Made by a program: the position numbers and the translations under genes
The notes under the pieces: model-generated
The model's database searches: none
The model's input: only the letters and a program-made list of their open reading frames with translations
Told to the model about the DNA's origin: nothing
Origin: Chloroflexota bacterium
GTDB lineage: Bacteria; Chloroflexota; Ktedonobacteria; Ktedonobacterales; Ktedonobacteraceae
Reading direction: 5' to 3'
Assembly: GCA_005881495.1 (NCBI GenBank)
Contig: VBHI01000345.1
Span: 1 to 30,290, forward strand
Length of the DNA: 30,290 nucleotides
Part shown: positions 18,459-27,129 of the stretch, piece by piece
Layout of the letters: each line of letters begins with the position of its first letter
How positions within the stretch are numbered: position 1 is the first letter of the stretch

Positions 18459-20231
18459 ATGCCAGACCGCATAGGTCAGCAACTTGCTAACTACCGCCTG
18501 ATCCGTCAACTTGGGCAGGGAGGCTTCGCTGATGTCTACCTTGGCGAGCATGTATATCTCACCACACCGGCTGCAATCAAAGTGCTCCAGATGCGACTGA
18601 CTGATGAGGATAAACAAAACTTTCTTGAAGAAGCACGTACCATCGCCCACCTGAAGCATCCCTCTATTGTGCGCATCCTGGAATACGACGTGGTGGATAG
18701 CATTCCTTTTCTCGTCATGGAATATGCTCCAAATGGCACTTTGCGCCAATGTCATCCAAAGGGTGCAGTTTTACCCCCAGCCAGTATCGCCCCATATGTT
18801 CGGCAAGTTGCCGCTGCTCTACAGTATGCGCATGACCAAAAACTCATCCATAGAGATGTGAAACCAGAAAATATGTTGCTAGGTTACAAGAATGCGGTCT
18901 TATTGAGTGATTTTGGACTGGCGGTGATTGTTCAGAGTTCCCGTGATCGGCTCCAGACTGTCGCGGGCACCGTAACCTATATGGCGCCCGAGCAACTGCA
19001 GGGCAAAGCATGCCCGGCCAGCGACCAGTATGCGTTGGCCGCTGTCGTATATGAATGGTTGAGCGGGGAGCGCCTCTTTTCAGGGTCTTTCATAGAAGTG
19101 GCTACGCAGCATGTCCTTGTTCCTCCGCCCTCGTTACGCAATAAGATACCGGCGCTTTCGCCCGCTATTGACCATGTAATTCAAAAAGCGCTTGCCAAAA
19201 ACCCAGAGCAGCGCTTCGCCAGCGTGTTAGAATTCGCTAGAGCATTCGAACAGGTACGCCAGGCGGAGGCATCAAAACAGTATGCAAGCTCGCCGATGCC
19301 TTTGGGAAAACTCTTCACCAACTACCGCAAACACTCTGCAGCGGTGCTAAACATTGCATGGTCACCCGATGGGAAAAAAATTGCCTCAGCTGGCGCCGAT
19401 AAAACGATCCATATCTGGAACGCCACCAGCAAAAACCCTACCTTTATCTACCGCAACCATACGAAGCCAGTGAGCTCTGTAGCCTGGTCGCCCGACGGTT
19501 CACGTATCGTCTCTGGCTCCTGGGATACAACAGTACAGGTTTGGAACGTCCAGACCGGGCGGAAGCTCTTGACCTACCGCGGCTTCTCACGAGAGGTGAG
19601 TGCCGTAGCATGGTCTCCTGATGGAAAGTACATCGCCTCTGCTTCATGGGATGCGACGGTGCAGGTTCGCCAGGCTGAATCAGGAAGCAGGCTCTTCACC
19701 TATTCGGGCCATACCAGTCCCGTCCACGCAGTAGCATGGTCTCCTACCATCTCTTCATCCCCTTCCGCTAGTGGCTGGCGTATTGCTTCCGCAAGCGGTG
19801 CGGACGCGAACGCTGATGTTGACAATACGGTGCAAATCTGGAATGCTCTCACCGGAGATAACCCATTGATCTTTCGTGACCACTACTATTTTGTGAATGC
19901 GGTGGCCTGGTCATCTGACGGCAAGAAGATTGCTTCCGCGAGCGCAGACACCAATGTTCAGGTATGGAATGTGGCCACGGGCGGCAACATCCTGACCTAT
20001 CGCGGGCATTCCAGCAAGGTGAACTCCGTAGCGTGGTCTCCCAATGGCACGCGTATCGCTTCGGCAAGCGATGATCGAACTGTACAGATATGGGATGCTA
20101 CCACAGGAGAGACTATCTTCACCTATCGGGGTCACACGAAAGAGATAAGCAGCGTAGCATGGTCTCCCAATGGCACTCGCATCGCTTCGGCTGGCTATGA
20201 TGCCACGGTGCATGTCTGGAATGTAGGGTAA
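18459..20231 (+). CDS. Ser/Thr protein kinase with C-terminal WD40 propeller
   Basis: This 590-residue protein has a Hanks-type kinase domain (about 10-270): glycine loop GQGGFADV (19-26), ATP-binding Lys41, catalytic HRDVKPEN (131-138, Asp133), DFG (151-153) and APEQ (176-179). Seven WD40 repeats follow (about 290-590), each built around VxxVAWSPDGxxIASAS and VQVWN, enough for one complete propeller. Repeat 3 ends in VRQ instead of VW, and repeat 4 carries a long Ser/Ala-rich insert. There is no membrane segment, so unlike receptor kinases it is cytosolic. ATG 18459 follows a doubled AAGGAGTA; the frame extension to 18378 precedes both sites. It forms a tandem pair with the next gene and probably phosphorylates partners held by the propeller. 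Confidence 0.9.
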   Translation: MPDRIGQQLANYRLIRQLGQGGFADVYLGEHVYLTTPAAIKVLQMRLTDEDKQNFLEEARTIAHLKHPSIVRILEYDVVDSIPFLVMEYAPNGTLRQCHPKGAVLPPASIAPYVRQVAAALQYAHDQKLIHRDVKPENMLLGYKNAVLLSDFGLAVIVQSSRDRLQTVAGTVTYMAPEQLQGKACPASDQYALAAVVYEWLSGERLFSGSFIEVATQHVLVPPPSLRNKIPALSPAIDHVIQKALAKNPEQRFASVLEFARAFEQVRQAEASKQYASSPMPLGKLFTNYRKHSAAVLNIAWSPDGKKIASAGADKTIHIWNATSKNPTFIYRNHTKPVSSVAWSPDGSRIVSGSWDTTVQVWNVQTGRKLLTYRGFSREVSAVAWSPDGKYIASASWDATVQVRQAESGSRLFTYSGHTSPVHAVAWSPTISSSPSASGWRIASASGADANADVDNTVQIWNALTGDNPLIFRDHYYFVNAVAWSSDGKKIASASADTNVQVWNVATGGNILTYRGHSSKVNSVAWSPNGTRIASASDDRTVQIWDATTGETIFTYRGHTKEISSVAWSPNGTRIASAGYDATVHVWNVG

Positions 20232-20253
20232 CAACTGGTTGAGGAGTGCGAAG

Positions 20254-22134
20254 ATGGAGTACAAGAAACGGAATTTCTCCAGACCTCGTATTGGACAGCA
20301 GCTCGGAAACTACCGCCTGGTCCGCTTGCTGGGGCGAGGCAGCTTCGCTGACGTTTACCTCGGTGAACACATTCACCTCAACACCCAGGCCGCCATCAAA
20401 GTGCTCGATATGCGGCTGACCCACGATGACATGGGAGATTTTCTCAAGGAGGCGCGCACTATCGCCCGCTTAAAGCATCCCTCAATCATCCAGGTACTGG
20501 AATTTGGTGTAGAGAACAATACCCCATTCCTGGTGATGGATTACGCCCCCAATGGCACACTTCGTTTACATTTCCCCCAAGGGAGCCGTCTCTCGCCAGA
20601 GGATATTCAGCCTTATGTGATGCAGATCGCTTCAGCTTTGCAACATGCGCATGATGAGAAATTGATCCACCGCGATATCAAACCGGAGAACATGCTTTTA
20701 GGAAACAACGATGAGGTTTTGCTCTCCGATTTTGGCATTGCCATCGTAGCCCATAGCTCACGCACCCAGAGCATGCAAGGGGTGGCTGGTACCGTCGCAT
20801 ATATGGCCCCGGAGCAACTCCGTGGCATGCCGGTCAAAGCAAGTGACCAGTACGCACTTGCCGCCGTCATGTACGAATGGCTTAGCGGAAAGAGCCCTTT
20901 TCAAGGTTCTTTTGTGGAGGTTGCTACCCAGCATACACTTACTCCTCCCCCTCCTTTAAGCGAGCAGGTTCCAACTATCAGACCAGCGGTTGAGTCAACA
21001 GTACTAAAAGCATTGTCGAAAGACCCCGCTCAACGCTTTACGAGTGTGCAGGAATTCGCCGATGCCTTTGCGCAGGGAATCCTCGATGGAGAACCGCGTC
21101 CTGTACAACCTGGCGTGGAACTATCCTCCAGGACCGAACCTCTCCCTTCACGGCAAGAAATGAGTATCTTGCCACTTCAAGAGACGACTATCACTATCTA
21201 TCGTGGACATGCTGCTCCGGTGAACGCTGTAGCATGGTCACCGAGCGACAGGCACGAAGCGACACACTACCGTAGCCGCATCGCGTCGGGAGGCGATGAT
21301 GGGACAGTACAGATCTGGGATGCAATAGCCGGACGCAAAATCTCTACCTACCGTGGTCACTCAGGTGGAGTAAGTGCCATAGCCTGGTCGCCCAACGGGA
21401 AATGGATCGCCTCGGCGGGTATAGATTGCACGGTACAGGTATGGGCAGCCGACAATATGCGCAAGGTATGCACTTATACCAGGCATTCCGATAAGGTAAC
21501 GGCTGTAGCATGGTCGCCCGCCAGGCTTTCACCATCCGCGGGACAGAGCTACCTCGTCGCTTCAGCAAGTGAAGATGGGACAGTACAGATCTGGGACGCA
21601 GCAACGGGCCATAGGCAGTTCATCTTTCGCGATCATGGGCATCCAGTACATGCCGTGGCATGGTCTCCTGATGGGCGGTACATTGCCTCAGCAGGCGAAG
21701 ATATGGCGGTACAGGTTTGGAAGGCGCCTACAAAGGATATTCCTGAGGGGAAAATACTTCTCACCTCCCAGAAGTTCTCTAACACAATACTCACAGTGGC
21801 ATGGTCCCCTGATGGAAAGTACATCGCCTCTGGTGGTGCCGACCAGGTGGTTGAGGTATGGGAAGCAGAGGGAAACCCGCCAGGAGATAGGGTCTGCACC
21901 TATCCTGGGCATCAGTTCACAATAAGCGCTGTGACCTGGTCTCCTGATGGGACACGTATTGCGTCGGCAAGTTTTGACAGGACGGTGCACATATGGGATG
22001 CCACTACCGGGGAAAATGCTGTGAGTTACCCCGGCCATTCAAACTGGGTATATGCTGTTGCATGGGCAAAAAGCGGACAATACATCGCCTCAGCAAGCAG
22101 TGATAAAACTGTGCAGGTGTGGCTGGCAGTGTAA
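20254..22134 (+). CDS. Ser/Thr protein kinase with WD40 propeller, tandem paralog
   Basis: This is the paralog of the preceding gene, 22 bases downstream and surely in the same operon. The 626-residue protein has glycine loop GRGSFADV (28-35), Lys49, HRDIKPEN (139-146, Asp141), DFG (159-161) and APEQ (185-188). A linker rich in Pro, Glu and Arg (about 275-315) separates it from seven WD40 repeats. Repeats 1 and 3 have inserts in the WSP loop, and repeat 7 has WAKSG instead of WSPDG. The start at 20254 follows GAGGAG. The kinase domains are more alike than the propellers, as expected if the propellers read different targets. All catalytic residues are present. Confidence 0.9.
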   Translation: MEYKKRNFSRPRIGQQLGNYRLVRLLGRGSFADVYLGEHIHLNTQAAIKVLDMRLTHDDMGDFLKEARTIARLKHPSIIQVLEFGVENNTPFLVMDYAPNGTLRLHFPQGSRLSPEDIQPYVMQIASALQHAHDEKLIHRDIKPENMLLGNNDEVLLSDFGIAIVAHSSRTQSMQGVAGTVAYMAPEQLRGMPVKASDQYALAAVMYEWLSGKSPFQGSFVEVATQHTLTPPPPLSEQVPTIRPAVESTVLKALSKDPAQRFTSVQEFADAFAQGILDGEPRPVQPGVELSSRTEPLPSRQEMSILPLQETTITIYRGHAAPVNAVAWSPSDRHEATHYRSRIASGGDDGTVQIWDAIAGRKISTYRGHSGGVSAIAWSPNGKWIASAGIDCTVQVWAADNMRKVCTYTRHSDKVTAVAWSPARLSPSAGQSYLVASASEDGTVQIWDAATGHRQFIFRDHGHPVHAVAWSPDGRYIASAGEDMAVQVWKAPTKDIPEGKILLTSQKFSNTILTVAWSPDGKYIASGGADQVVEVWEAEGNPPGDRVCTYPGHQFTISAVTWSPDGTRIASASFDRTVHIWDATTGENAVSYPGHSNWVYAVAWAKSGQYIASASSDKTVQVWLAV

Positions 22135-22173
22135 TACGTTAGTTATGGCTGCAATAGCAAGAAGGAGAGAGGT

Positions 22174-22284
22174 ATGAAGACAGATGATTGTGGAACGTTG
22201 ATGGTCAGGAGCGAGTGCGCCATGAGCGGCCAATGTTGTATACTAGCATCGCGCAGCATCTCTAAGAACCCACGACTGAGATGA
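22174..22284 (+). CDS. Possible 36-residue cysteine-containing peptide
   Basis: A 36-codon frame starts at ATG 22174 after an excellent AAGGAGAGAGG, 39 bases after the kinase stop. The peptide (MKTDDCGTLMVRSEC, then SGQCCILASR) has four cysteines and no known family. The ribosome-binding site is the main support. It may instead be a leader or chance frame in the 231-base gap before the repeat protein. Confidence 0.3.
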   Translation: MKTDDCGTLMVRSECAMSGQCCILASRSISKNPRLR

Positions 22285-22365
22285 GCACAACGTTATGGTT
22301 GTTTGTAACGTGAAGACAGGCGCGATGTATCGCAGGCGATTATGAGCCAGGTAAGGAGAGAAATC

Positions 22366-23016
22366 ATGGCAGATCAGAAGGCCAATGATGCCGCACAGGC
22401 ACTGCTAAAATCCTTTCAGGAAACTAATCAGGTAATTACGGAGAGCATTGCTTCCACTCAAGAGCGCACCGCAGAGTTTGCCCAAAGCTTCTTAACTAAA
22501 GGAATGGATATCTTTCAGGCGAACCAGGCCGTTGCGCAGAATATCGTTGATGCCCAGGAGCGCACCACAGAGTTTGCTCGGCACTTCTTAGAAGAGGGAG
22601 TGGAAGTCCTTAAGGCCAACCAGGCCGTTGCAGAACAGCTCGTTGTTGCCCAGGAGCGCACCGCAGAGTTTGCTCGACACTTCTTCACCGAGGGAAGTGG
22701 AGTCCTCGAGGCACATCAGACGGCTGCCCAGAGTCTGGCGGCCCTTCAGGAGCGCAATATCAATTTTTTCCAAAGCTTCTTCACCGAAAGCATGGAGGCG
22801 ATCAAGAAGCAGACGGAGAGTGCTCAAATCCTGATGCAGGAGTTGGGGCAGAAAACCCAGGAACAGCAAGAAGCGTTCCAGCAACTTGCGTTGCAATCGA
22901 TGGCGAGCTACTTCGATTTCCTCTCGACCCCACTCTCGGCCTATCAGCAGTCAGTGCAGGCTGCTCAAGCTGCTATTCAGCATCCAGCGGCTGCTGAACA
23001 GCAGGTGAACGAGTAA
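22366..23016 (+). CDS. Amphipathic 32-residue-repeat protein, phasin-like
   Basis: This 216-residue protein is built of four imperfect tandem repeats of 32 residues (about 20-148), each carrying xxQERTxEFAxxF near its start and GxxVxxANQAxA near its end. A Gln-rich helix (about 150-185) and a C-terminal piece SMASYFDFLSTPLSAYQQS follow. It is predicted to be nearly all helix with a hydrophobic face and has no signal peptide. This suggests a surface-coating protein such as a phasin on storage granules or lipid, by style rather than by a match I can name. ATG 22366 has AAGGAGAG seven bases upstream; an extension to 22342 lacks one. The repeat is also visible in DNA as a 96-base period, so it grew by duplication. 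Confidence 0.75.
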   Translation: MADQKANDAAQALLKSFQETNQVITESIASTQERTAEFAQSFLTKGMDIFQANQAVAQNIVDAQERTTEFARHFLEEGVEVLKANQAVAEQLVVAQERTAEFARHFFTEGSGVLEAHQTAAQSLAALQERNINFFQSFFTESMEAIKKQTESAQILMQELGQKTQEQQEAFQQLALQSMASYFDFLSTPLSAYQQSVQAAQAAIQHPAAAEQQVNE

Positions 23017-23092
23017 CCAGGATTTGCAGCATACGCCGAAACCCATGCTGCTTAGAATCACGTAAGTTTCCATCACCACCTTCCGCAGTCCA

Positions 23093-23140
23093 CATAGACA
23101 CGTCTATCCGCTTATGGTGAAGCGGATAGACGTGTCTATG
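23093..23140. terminator. Long stem-loop between convergent genes
   Basis: Arms of 21 bases pair perfectly (CATAGACACGTCTATCCGCTT with its complement) around a six-base loop, ATGGTG. It lies 77 bases after the repeat-protein stop and 177 bases from the end of the leftward debranching gene, so it probably serves as a two-way transcript end, though no T run follows. Confidence 0.65.
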
Positions 23141-23154
23141 CGCATTTTGCGCAT
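23138..23154. terminator. Second small hairpin next to the long stem-loop
   Basis: ATGCGC and GCGCAT pair around ATTTT. It overlaps the last three bases of the larger stem, so the two are alternatives or stack end to end. The rest of the 300-base gap between the repeat protein and the debranching gene shows nothing further. Confidence 0.45.
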
Positions 23155-23316
23155 AATACCTGTGCTGGCTACGTGAGACACCCGTTCTCAAACAATTAAC
23201 GAGGAACCGCACAATCACGGTCCTCCTCTACTCCGTACAGGCTTCCATTTCAAGCGGTGGTTTACCGTCTCCTTCCAGGTGAGCGATGTTATTGATAGCA
23301 GGTTTGATCATCTTCG

Positions 23317-25407
23317 TCAGCCTGAGATGAGGACAACAACACTGTTCTTCTTCACATGGCAGACGCCAACAGGAACTGCCTTTTCTTTTCCAGGTTCGAC
23401 GATATCCATCGGGGACGGTAAAGCCGTGTCTATCACCCTGAGCCACCTCCTCCCTTGAAGAGAAGGTATCTCAAAATTGATCCCCTTCTTCTCCATATTG
23501 AGTATCACGTGAAGATCATTGTCGTGCGATAAGCCCCAGATGGTAAACGCAAGCATCCGGCTATTGGGATCATGCCAGTCTGGGGTGAATAACTGGAGAC
23601 CATGCCACTCGATATCCTTCACCCCGTGTTCATTTGGTTCACCTGTAAAGAAACGTTCACGGCGCAAATTGGGATGCTTCTTACGAAACGCGATCATACG
23701 TCTGAAGAACCTGAGCATACCAGCGTTCTTCTCTTCCAACTTCCAATCGAACCAACTGATCTCGTTATCCTGGCAGTACGCATTATTATTTCCTTGTTGT
23801 GTACGTCTTACTTCATCTCCGGCTAAGATCATCGGCACGCCTTGAGAGAGCATGAGAATAGCCACAAAATTCTTGATCTGGCGCTCGCGCAGCACCTCAA
23901 TTTCTGGATCGTTCGTCTCCCCTTCAACGCCGCAATTCCAACTCCAATTATAATCGGTACCATCCCGGTTGTCTTCACCGTTGGGCTCATTGTGTTTGTG
24001 ATCATAGGACACCAGGTCATTGAGGGTGAAGCCATCGTGACACGTGATGAAATTGATAGCGTTAATCGGTATATGCCCTGTCGCCTGGTAGAGATCCGCG
24101 CTTCCTGCAATGCACGAGGCGACCTTGCCTACCATCCCTGGATCACCCCTGACAAAGCGGCGGATATCATCGCGGTAGCGCCCGTTCCAATCGGCCCAAC
24201 GATAACCAGGGAAGCGGCCAACCTGATAGAGGCCAGCGGCATCCCACGCCTCAGCAATCAGTTTGGCATCAGCGAGCACCTCATCTAACTCGATGTACCA
24301 CAGGACCGGTGGGTAGGGCAGGGTTCTGCCATCTCCACCACGGGCCAAGATAGATCCCTCATCTAAGCGGAAGCCATCCACATGCATCTCTTTTGCCCAA
24401 AATTCCAGGCAGTCCGTAATCAGCTTGACCCCGAGTGGATGGTTGCACTTGAAGGTGTTTCCGCAGCCAGAATAATCCACATAACGCTGTTTGTTCGTAG
24501 GGTCGAGAACATAATAGATCCTGTTGTCGATACCCTTGAAACTGATCATGGGGCCGAGATGATCGCCCTCACCGGTATGATTAAAGACCACATCTAAGAT
24601 CACCTCTATCCCCGCTTTATGCAGAGCCTTCACCATATCTCGGAAATCCTGCGCGTGGCTCCGCTCTCCATGAGAAAAACAATACGCGGGGTGCGGGGCA
24701 AAGTGACCGACAGGGTCGTATCCCCAGAAGTTCTTTAGAGGTTTGCCATCAATCGGACTCAAGTAACCATTACCATGTTCATCGAAAGCAAAAATCGGCA
24801 GAAGTTCAACGGCTGTTATGCCCAATTCCTTGAGGTATGGAATCTTCTCGACTATTCCAGCAAAGGTACCCGGATACTGGCAGCCAGAGGAAGGCGACCT
24901 GGTGAATCCACCGACATGCAACTCATAAATGATCGTTTCGCTCATCGGCTTATTGAGGGGGTGATCACCCTCCCAATCATACACTGATACGTCTACAACC
25001 GCACTACGCATGCATGTGCGCACATTATCATCTGGCCCTGACGCATCAGCTCGGCTCCAGAGTGTCGCAGTGATTCCCCTCGCGTAAGGATCAAGGACAA
25101 CCTTGTTCCTGTTAAAGCGGTCTCCTGTCCGATGCGAGTCATCTCGTGGACCATCAAAGCGATAGGCATAGTGAATCCCCGCTCTCAGACCTCTTACAAA
25201 GACATGCCAGAAATGAAAGGTGCGGTGTTGTATTGGATCCAACGAAATTATCTGGTAAGGCACCGGATCGTCACGCTGAACAAACAACAGGAGTTCAACA
25301 TACGTCGCATGCTCCGAAAAGATCGAAAAGTTTACCCCATGTTCATCTGGCACTGCACCTAAAGGATGAGCAACTCCCGGTTCTATTTGATACATGTCCC
25401 TGGTCAT
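23317..25407 (-). CDS. glgX: Glycogen debranching enzyme, GlgX/isoamylase type (GH13)
   Basis: This enzyme hydrolyses alpha-1,6 branches in glycogen or limit dextrin. The 696-residue protein has the N-terminal beta domain (about 10-110, PLGAVPDEHGVNFSIFSEHA), then the GH13 barrel. Conserved regions are DVVFNHT (272-278), the nucleophile Asp349 in VDGFRLDEGS, the acid/base Glu386 in IAEAWD, and Asp458 in CHDGFTLNDL, with the family stretch GDEVRRTQQGNNNAYCQDNEISWFDW (positions about 555-580). The usual FRFDLAS around the nucleophile is FRLDEGS here. A C-terminal beta domain completes it. GAGGAG lies two bases before the ATG; the ATG four codons later is an alternative. It stands alone on the - strand. 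TreX-like trehalose-pathway debranching enzymes are the nearest alternative. Confidence 0.93.
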   Translation of the reverse strand: MTRDMYQIEPGVAHPLGAVPDEHGVNFSIFSEHATYVELLLFVQRDDPVPYQIISLDPIQHRTFHFWHVFVRGLRAGIHYAYRFDGPRDDSHRTGDRFNRNKVVLDPYARGITATLWSRADASGPDDNVRTCMRSAVVDVSVYDWEGDHPLNKPMSETIIYELHVGGFTRSPSSGCQYPGTFAGIVEKIPYLKELGITAVELLPIFAFDEHGNGYLSPIDGKPLKNFWGYDPVGHFAPHPAYCFSHGERSHAQDFRDMVKALHKAGIEVILDVVFNHTGEGDHLGPMISFKGIDNRIYYVLDPTNKQRYVDYSGCGNTFKCNHPLGVKLITDCLEFWAKEMHVDGFRLDEGSILARGGDGRTLPYPPVLWYIELDEVLADAKLIAEAWDAAGLYQVGRFPGYRWADWNGRYRDDIRRFVRGDPGMVGKVASCIAGSADLYQATGHIPINAINFITCHDGFTLNDLVSYDHKHNEPNGEDNRDGTDYNWSWNCGVEGETNDPEIEVLRERQIKNFVAILMLSQGVPMILAGDEVRRTQQGNNNAYCQDNEISWFDWKLEEKNAGMLRFFRRMIAFRKKHPNLRRERFFTGEPNEHGVKDIEWHGLQLFTPDWHDPNSRMLAFTIWGLSHDNDLHVILNMEKKGINFEIPSLQGRRWLRVIDTALPSPMDIVEPGKEKAVPVGVCHVKKNSVVVLISG

Positions 25408-25774
25408 TTCTCCTCATTGCGATTGATCATTTCCTTACGACACTCCACCGAGTGCAATGGTACAGTTATCATCTCACAGAATCCTCTCGGATTGCAGAAC
25501 AACGATCACAAAAGCCTCACAACAGGCTGTGCTGGCTACTTTTTGACCTCTTACATCCGTCGCAGGAAACCCATCACGTTCATTTCCAACCTACTCGCCA
25601 ACTCGGACATCAAGCTGAAGCGGGTACAGGGAGTACACGAGACCCGTTTCCTGAAGGTATGAGTAGTGGGCATTCCGGTTTCGCATGGCGTATAATGAGA
25701 GACCTACGGCTACTCTGAAAGGCTAACGCCAACGCCGTGCGCTGGGCTGTCCCAAAAGTGAGCAGGAGATTGAG
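25408..25774. other. Divergent spacer between glgX and the oxidoreductase gene
   Basis: This 367-base gap contains a perfect TATAAT at 25691-25696 pointing right, 79 bases before the oxidoreductase ATG, without a good -35 element. Several frames cross it but none has coding character or a ribosome-binding site. I see no repeats. Confidence 0.35.
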
Positions 25775-26818
25775 ATGACGATTCGTCTTATACAGGTAGG
25801 TATGGGTGGCTGGGGACTGAATTGGGCTACCAAAGTCGTACCGTATAGTAAAGATGTTGAATTGGTCGCCTGTGTAGACATGGAAGCAGGGGTGCTTGTG
25901 CAAGCGCAGCGGCTCCTCAACGTCTCACCAAAGCGTTGTTTCCCGACACTTGAGTTGGCCTTGGAAGCTGTTGAGGCCGATGCCGTACTCATCACTGCCA
26001 CTTTGCCAGCGCATGTCCAGCTTGCATTGGAGGCCCTCAACGCAGGGAAACATGTGTTACTCGAAAAACCGTTTGCGCCAACAGTGGCTGAGGCACAGCA
26101 GGTCGTTGAAGCAGCCGCGAAACGTAATCGAGTGCTCATGATCAGCCAGAATTATCGTTTCTTTCCAGCCATTCGAGCGGTGACTGCGTTGGTTCGCGAG
26201 GGAAATCTGGGATCGATTGGTTCTGTCAGTATTGACTTCCGGCGCTACAAGAACGCTGCGGAACCTGAAGGATACCGCTATTACCAAATATGGCAGCCAT
26301 TGCTCGTGGATATGGCCATCCACCATTTCGACCTGATGCGTTATGTGCTCGCTCAGGAGCCATCTCAGATCTCATGTCAGACCTGGAACCCTCCTTGGAG
26401 CAAGTACGTAGACCCCCCGGCCGCTGCTGCCACGATCGTCTTTGATGGTGGAGCAGTGGTGAGTTACCGTGGAAGCTGGGTAAGTCCTGGCCCGCGGACC
26501 TGTTGGAGTGGAGAATGGCGCATAGAGTGTACTGGGGGAGAGATTGTATTTACAAGCCGGGACGACACTGCACCCGATCATGTCACCATTCGTCCTTTAG
26601 GAATGCGCGCACGTCAAGTGAAGTTGCCCGAGATGCCGCTCACGGATCGGCGTGGGAGCCTGGAGTCCTTTGTACAGGCTGTTCGTACAGGTCAAGAGCC
26701 TGAGTGCTCCGGGCGTGACAATCTGCACACCCTTGCGCTCATGTTATCGGCCTTGGAGTCAGCGAGATCTCATTCCCTGTGTCTTTTTTCAGTGAGCACG
26801 CCTGCTTCACACAGGTGA
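25775..26818 (+). CDS. Gfo/Idh/MocA-family NAD(P)-dependent oxidoreductase
   Basis: The 347-residue protein has the N-terminal Rossmann domain with the dinucleotide motif VGMGGWG (8-14), the signature EKP (97-99) with the conserved Lys98, and the catalytic region LLVDMAIHHFDLM, in which Asp179 and His183 fit the family pattern. The C-terminal alpha/beta domain carries the sheet that lines the substrate pocket. Members oxidise or reduce sugars, inositols and related compounds; the substrate here is unknown. GCAGGAG lies seven bases before the ATG. It stands alone and is cytosolic. The last 20 residues (SLCLFSVSTPASHR) look unlike the family and may be an eroded end. Confidence 0.87.
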   Translation: MTIRLIQVGMGGWGLNWATKVVPYSKDVELVACVDMEAGVLVQAQRLLNVSPKRCFPTLELALEAVEADAVLITATLPAHVQLALEALNAGKHVLLEKPFAPTVAEAQQVVEAAAKRNRVLMISQNYRFFPAIRAVTALVREGNLGSIGSVSIDFRRYKNAAEPEGYRYYQIWQPLLVDMAIHHFDLMRYVLAQEPSQISCQTWNPPWSKYVDPPAAAATIVFDGGAVVSYRGSWVSPGPRTCWSGEWRIECTGGEIVFTSRDDTAPDHVTIRPLGMRARQVKLPEMPLTDRRGSLESFVQAVRTGQEPECSGRDNLHTLALMLSALESARSHSLCLFSVSTPASHR

Positions 26819-26874
26819 AATGGCAATCTCGATCAAAGCGTCAAGGCTGAAAAATGGGCCTGAGTCTGTTTGAC

Positions 26875-26904
26875 TTGACAGAGAAGCATCGATGCGGGTA
26901 TCTT
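26875..26904 (+). promoter_or_regulatory. Possible promoter of a decayed small gene
   Basis: TTGACA (26875-26880) and TATCTT (26899-26904) are 18 bases apart. The nearest frame downstream with a ribosome-binding site is the broken one at 26967. Confidence 0.35.
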
Positions 26905-26966
26905 GTATAGACAAAGCAATAGGGAATAAGTGGTTTCCACCTGTACTGTAGCGAAAGGGTAACTTC

Positions 26967-27100
26967 GTGTCCAACATATTCCGTTTCCTGGCCGATGAAG
27001 ACAAATTGTCGCCGAGTGCATGCTCTTAGATGGCGTCGAGGAGCGGCACTACGTCGCCGATTACGTACATGCCGTCCTCAACGGTGCTGACTACGAGTAG
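26967..27100 (+). pseudogene. Broken small gene of about 45 codons
   Basis: From GTG 26967, with AGGG seven bases upstream, the frame reads VSNIFRFLADEDK and then shifts. In another frame the next bases read VAECMLLDGVEERHYVADY and end HAVLNGADYE at TAG 27098-27100. Each half reads like protein and the join near 27010 needs only a small insertion or deletion. With the promoter-like pair upstream it looks like a short gene lost to a frameshift. I recognise no family. The rest of this 311-base gap is featureless. Confidence 0.35.
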
Positions 27101-27129
27101 CCAGCACCACTCTATCGGTCATCCTGGAT

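Noticed and set aside
22440..22800. The 96-base period considered as a CRISPR-like or intergenic repeat
   Set aside because: The repeats are in frame within a coding region, vary at third positions and have no spacers.
25146..25718. A 190-codon open frame antisense to the start of glgX and running into the gap
   Set aside because: Most of it mirrors glgX; it is His- and Ser-rich in a way typical of shadow frames and has no ribosome-binding site.
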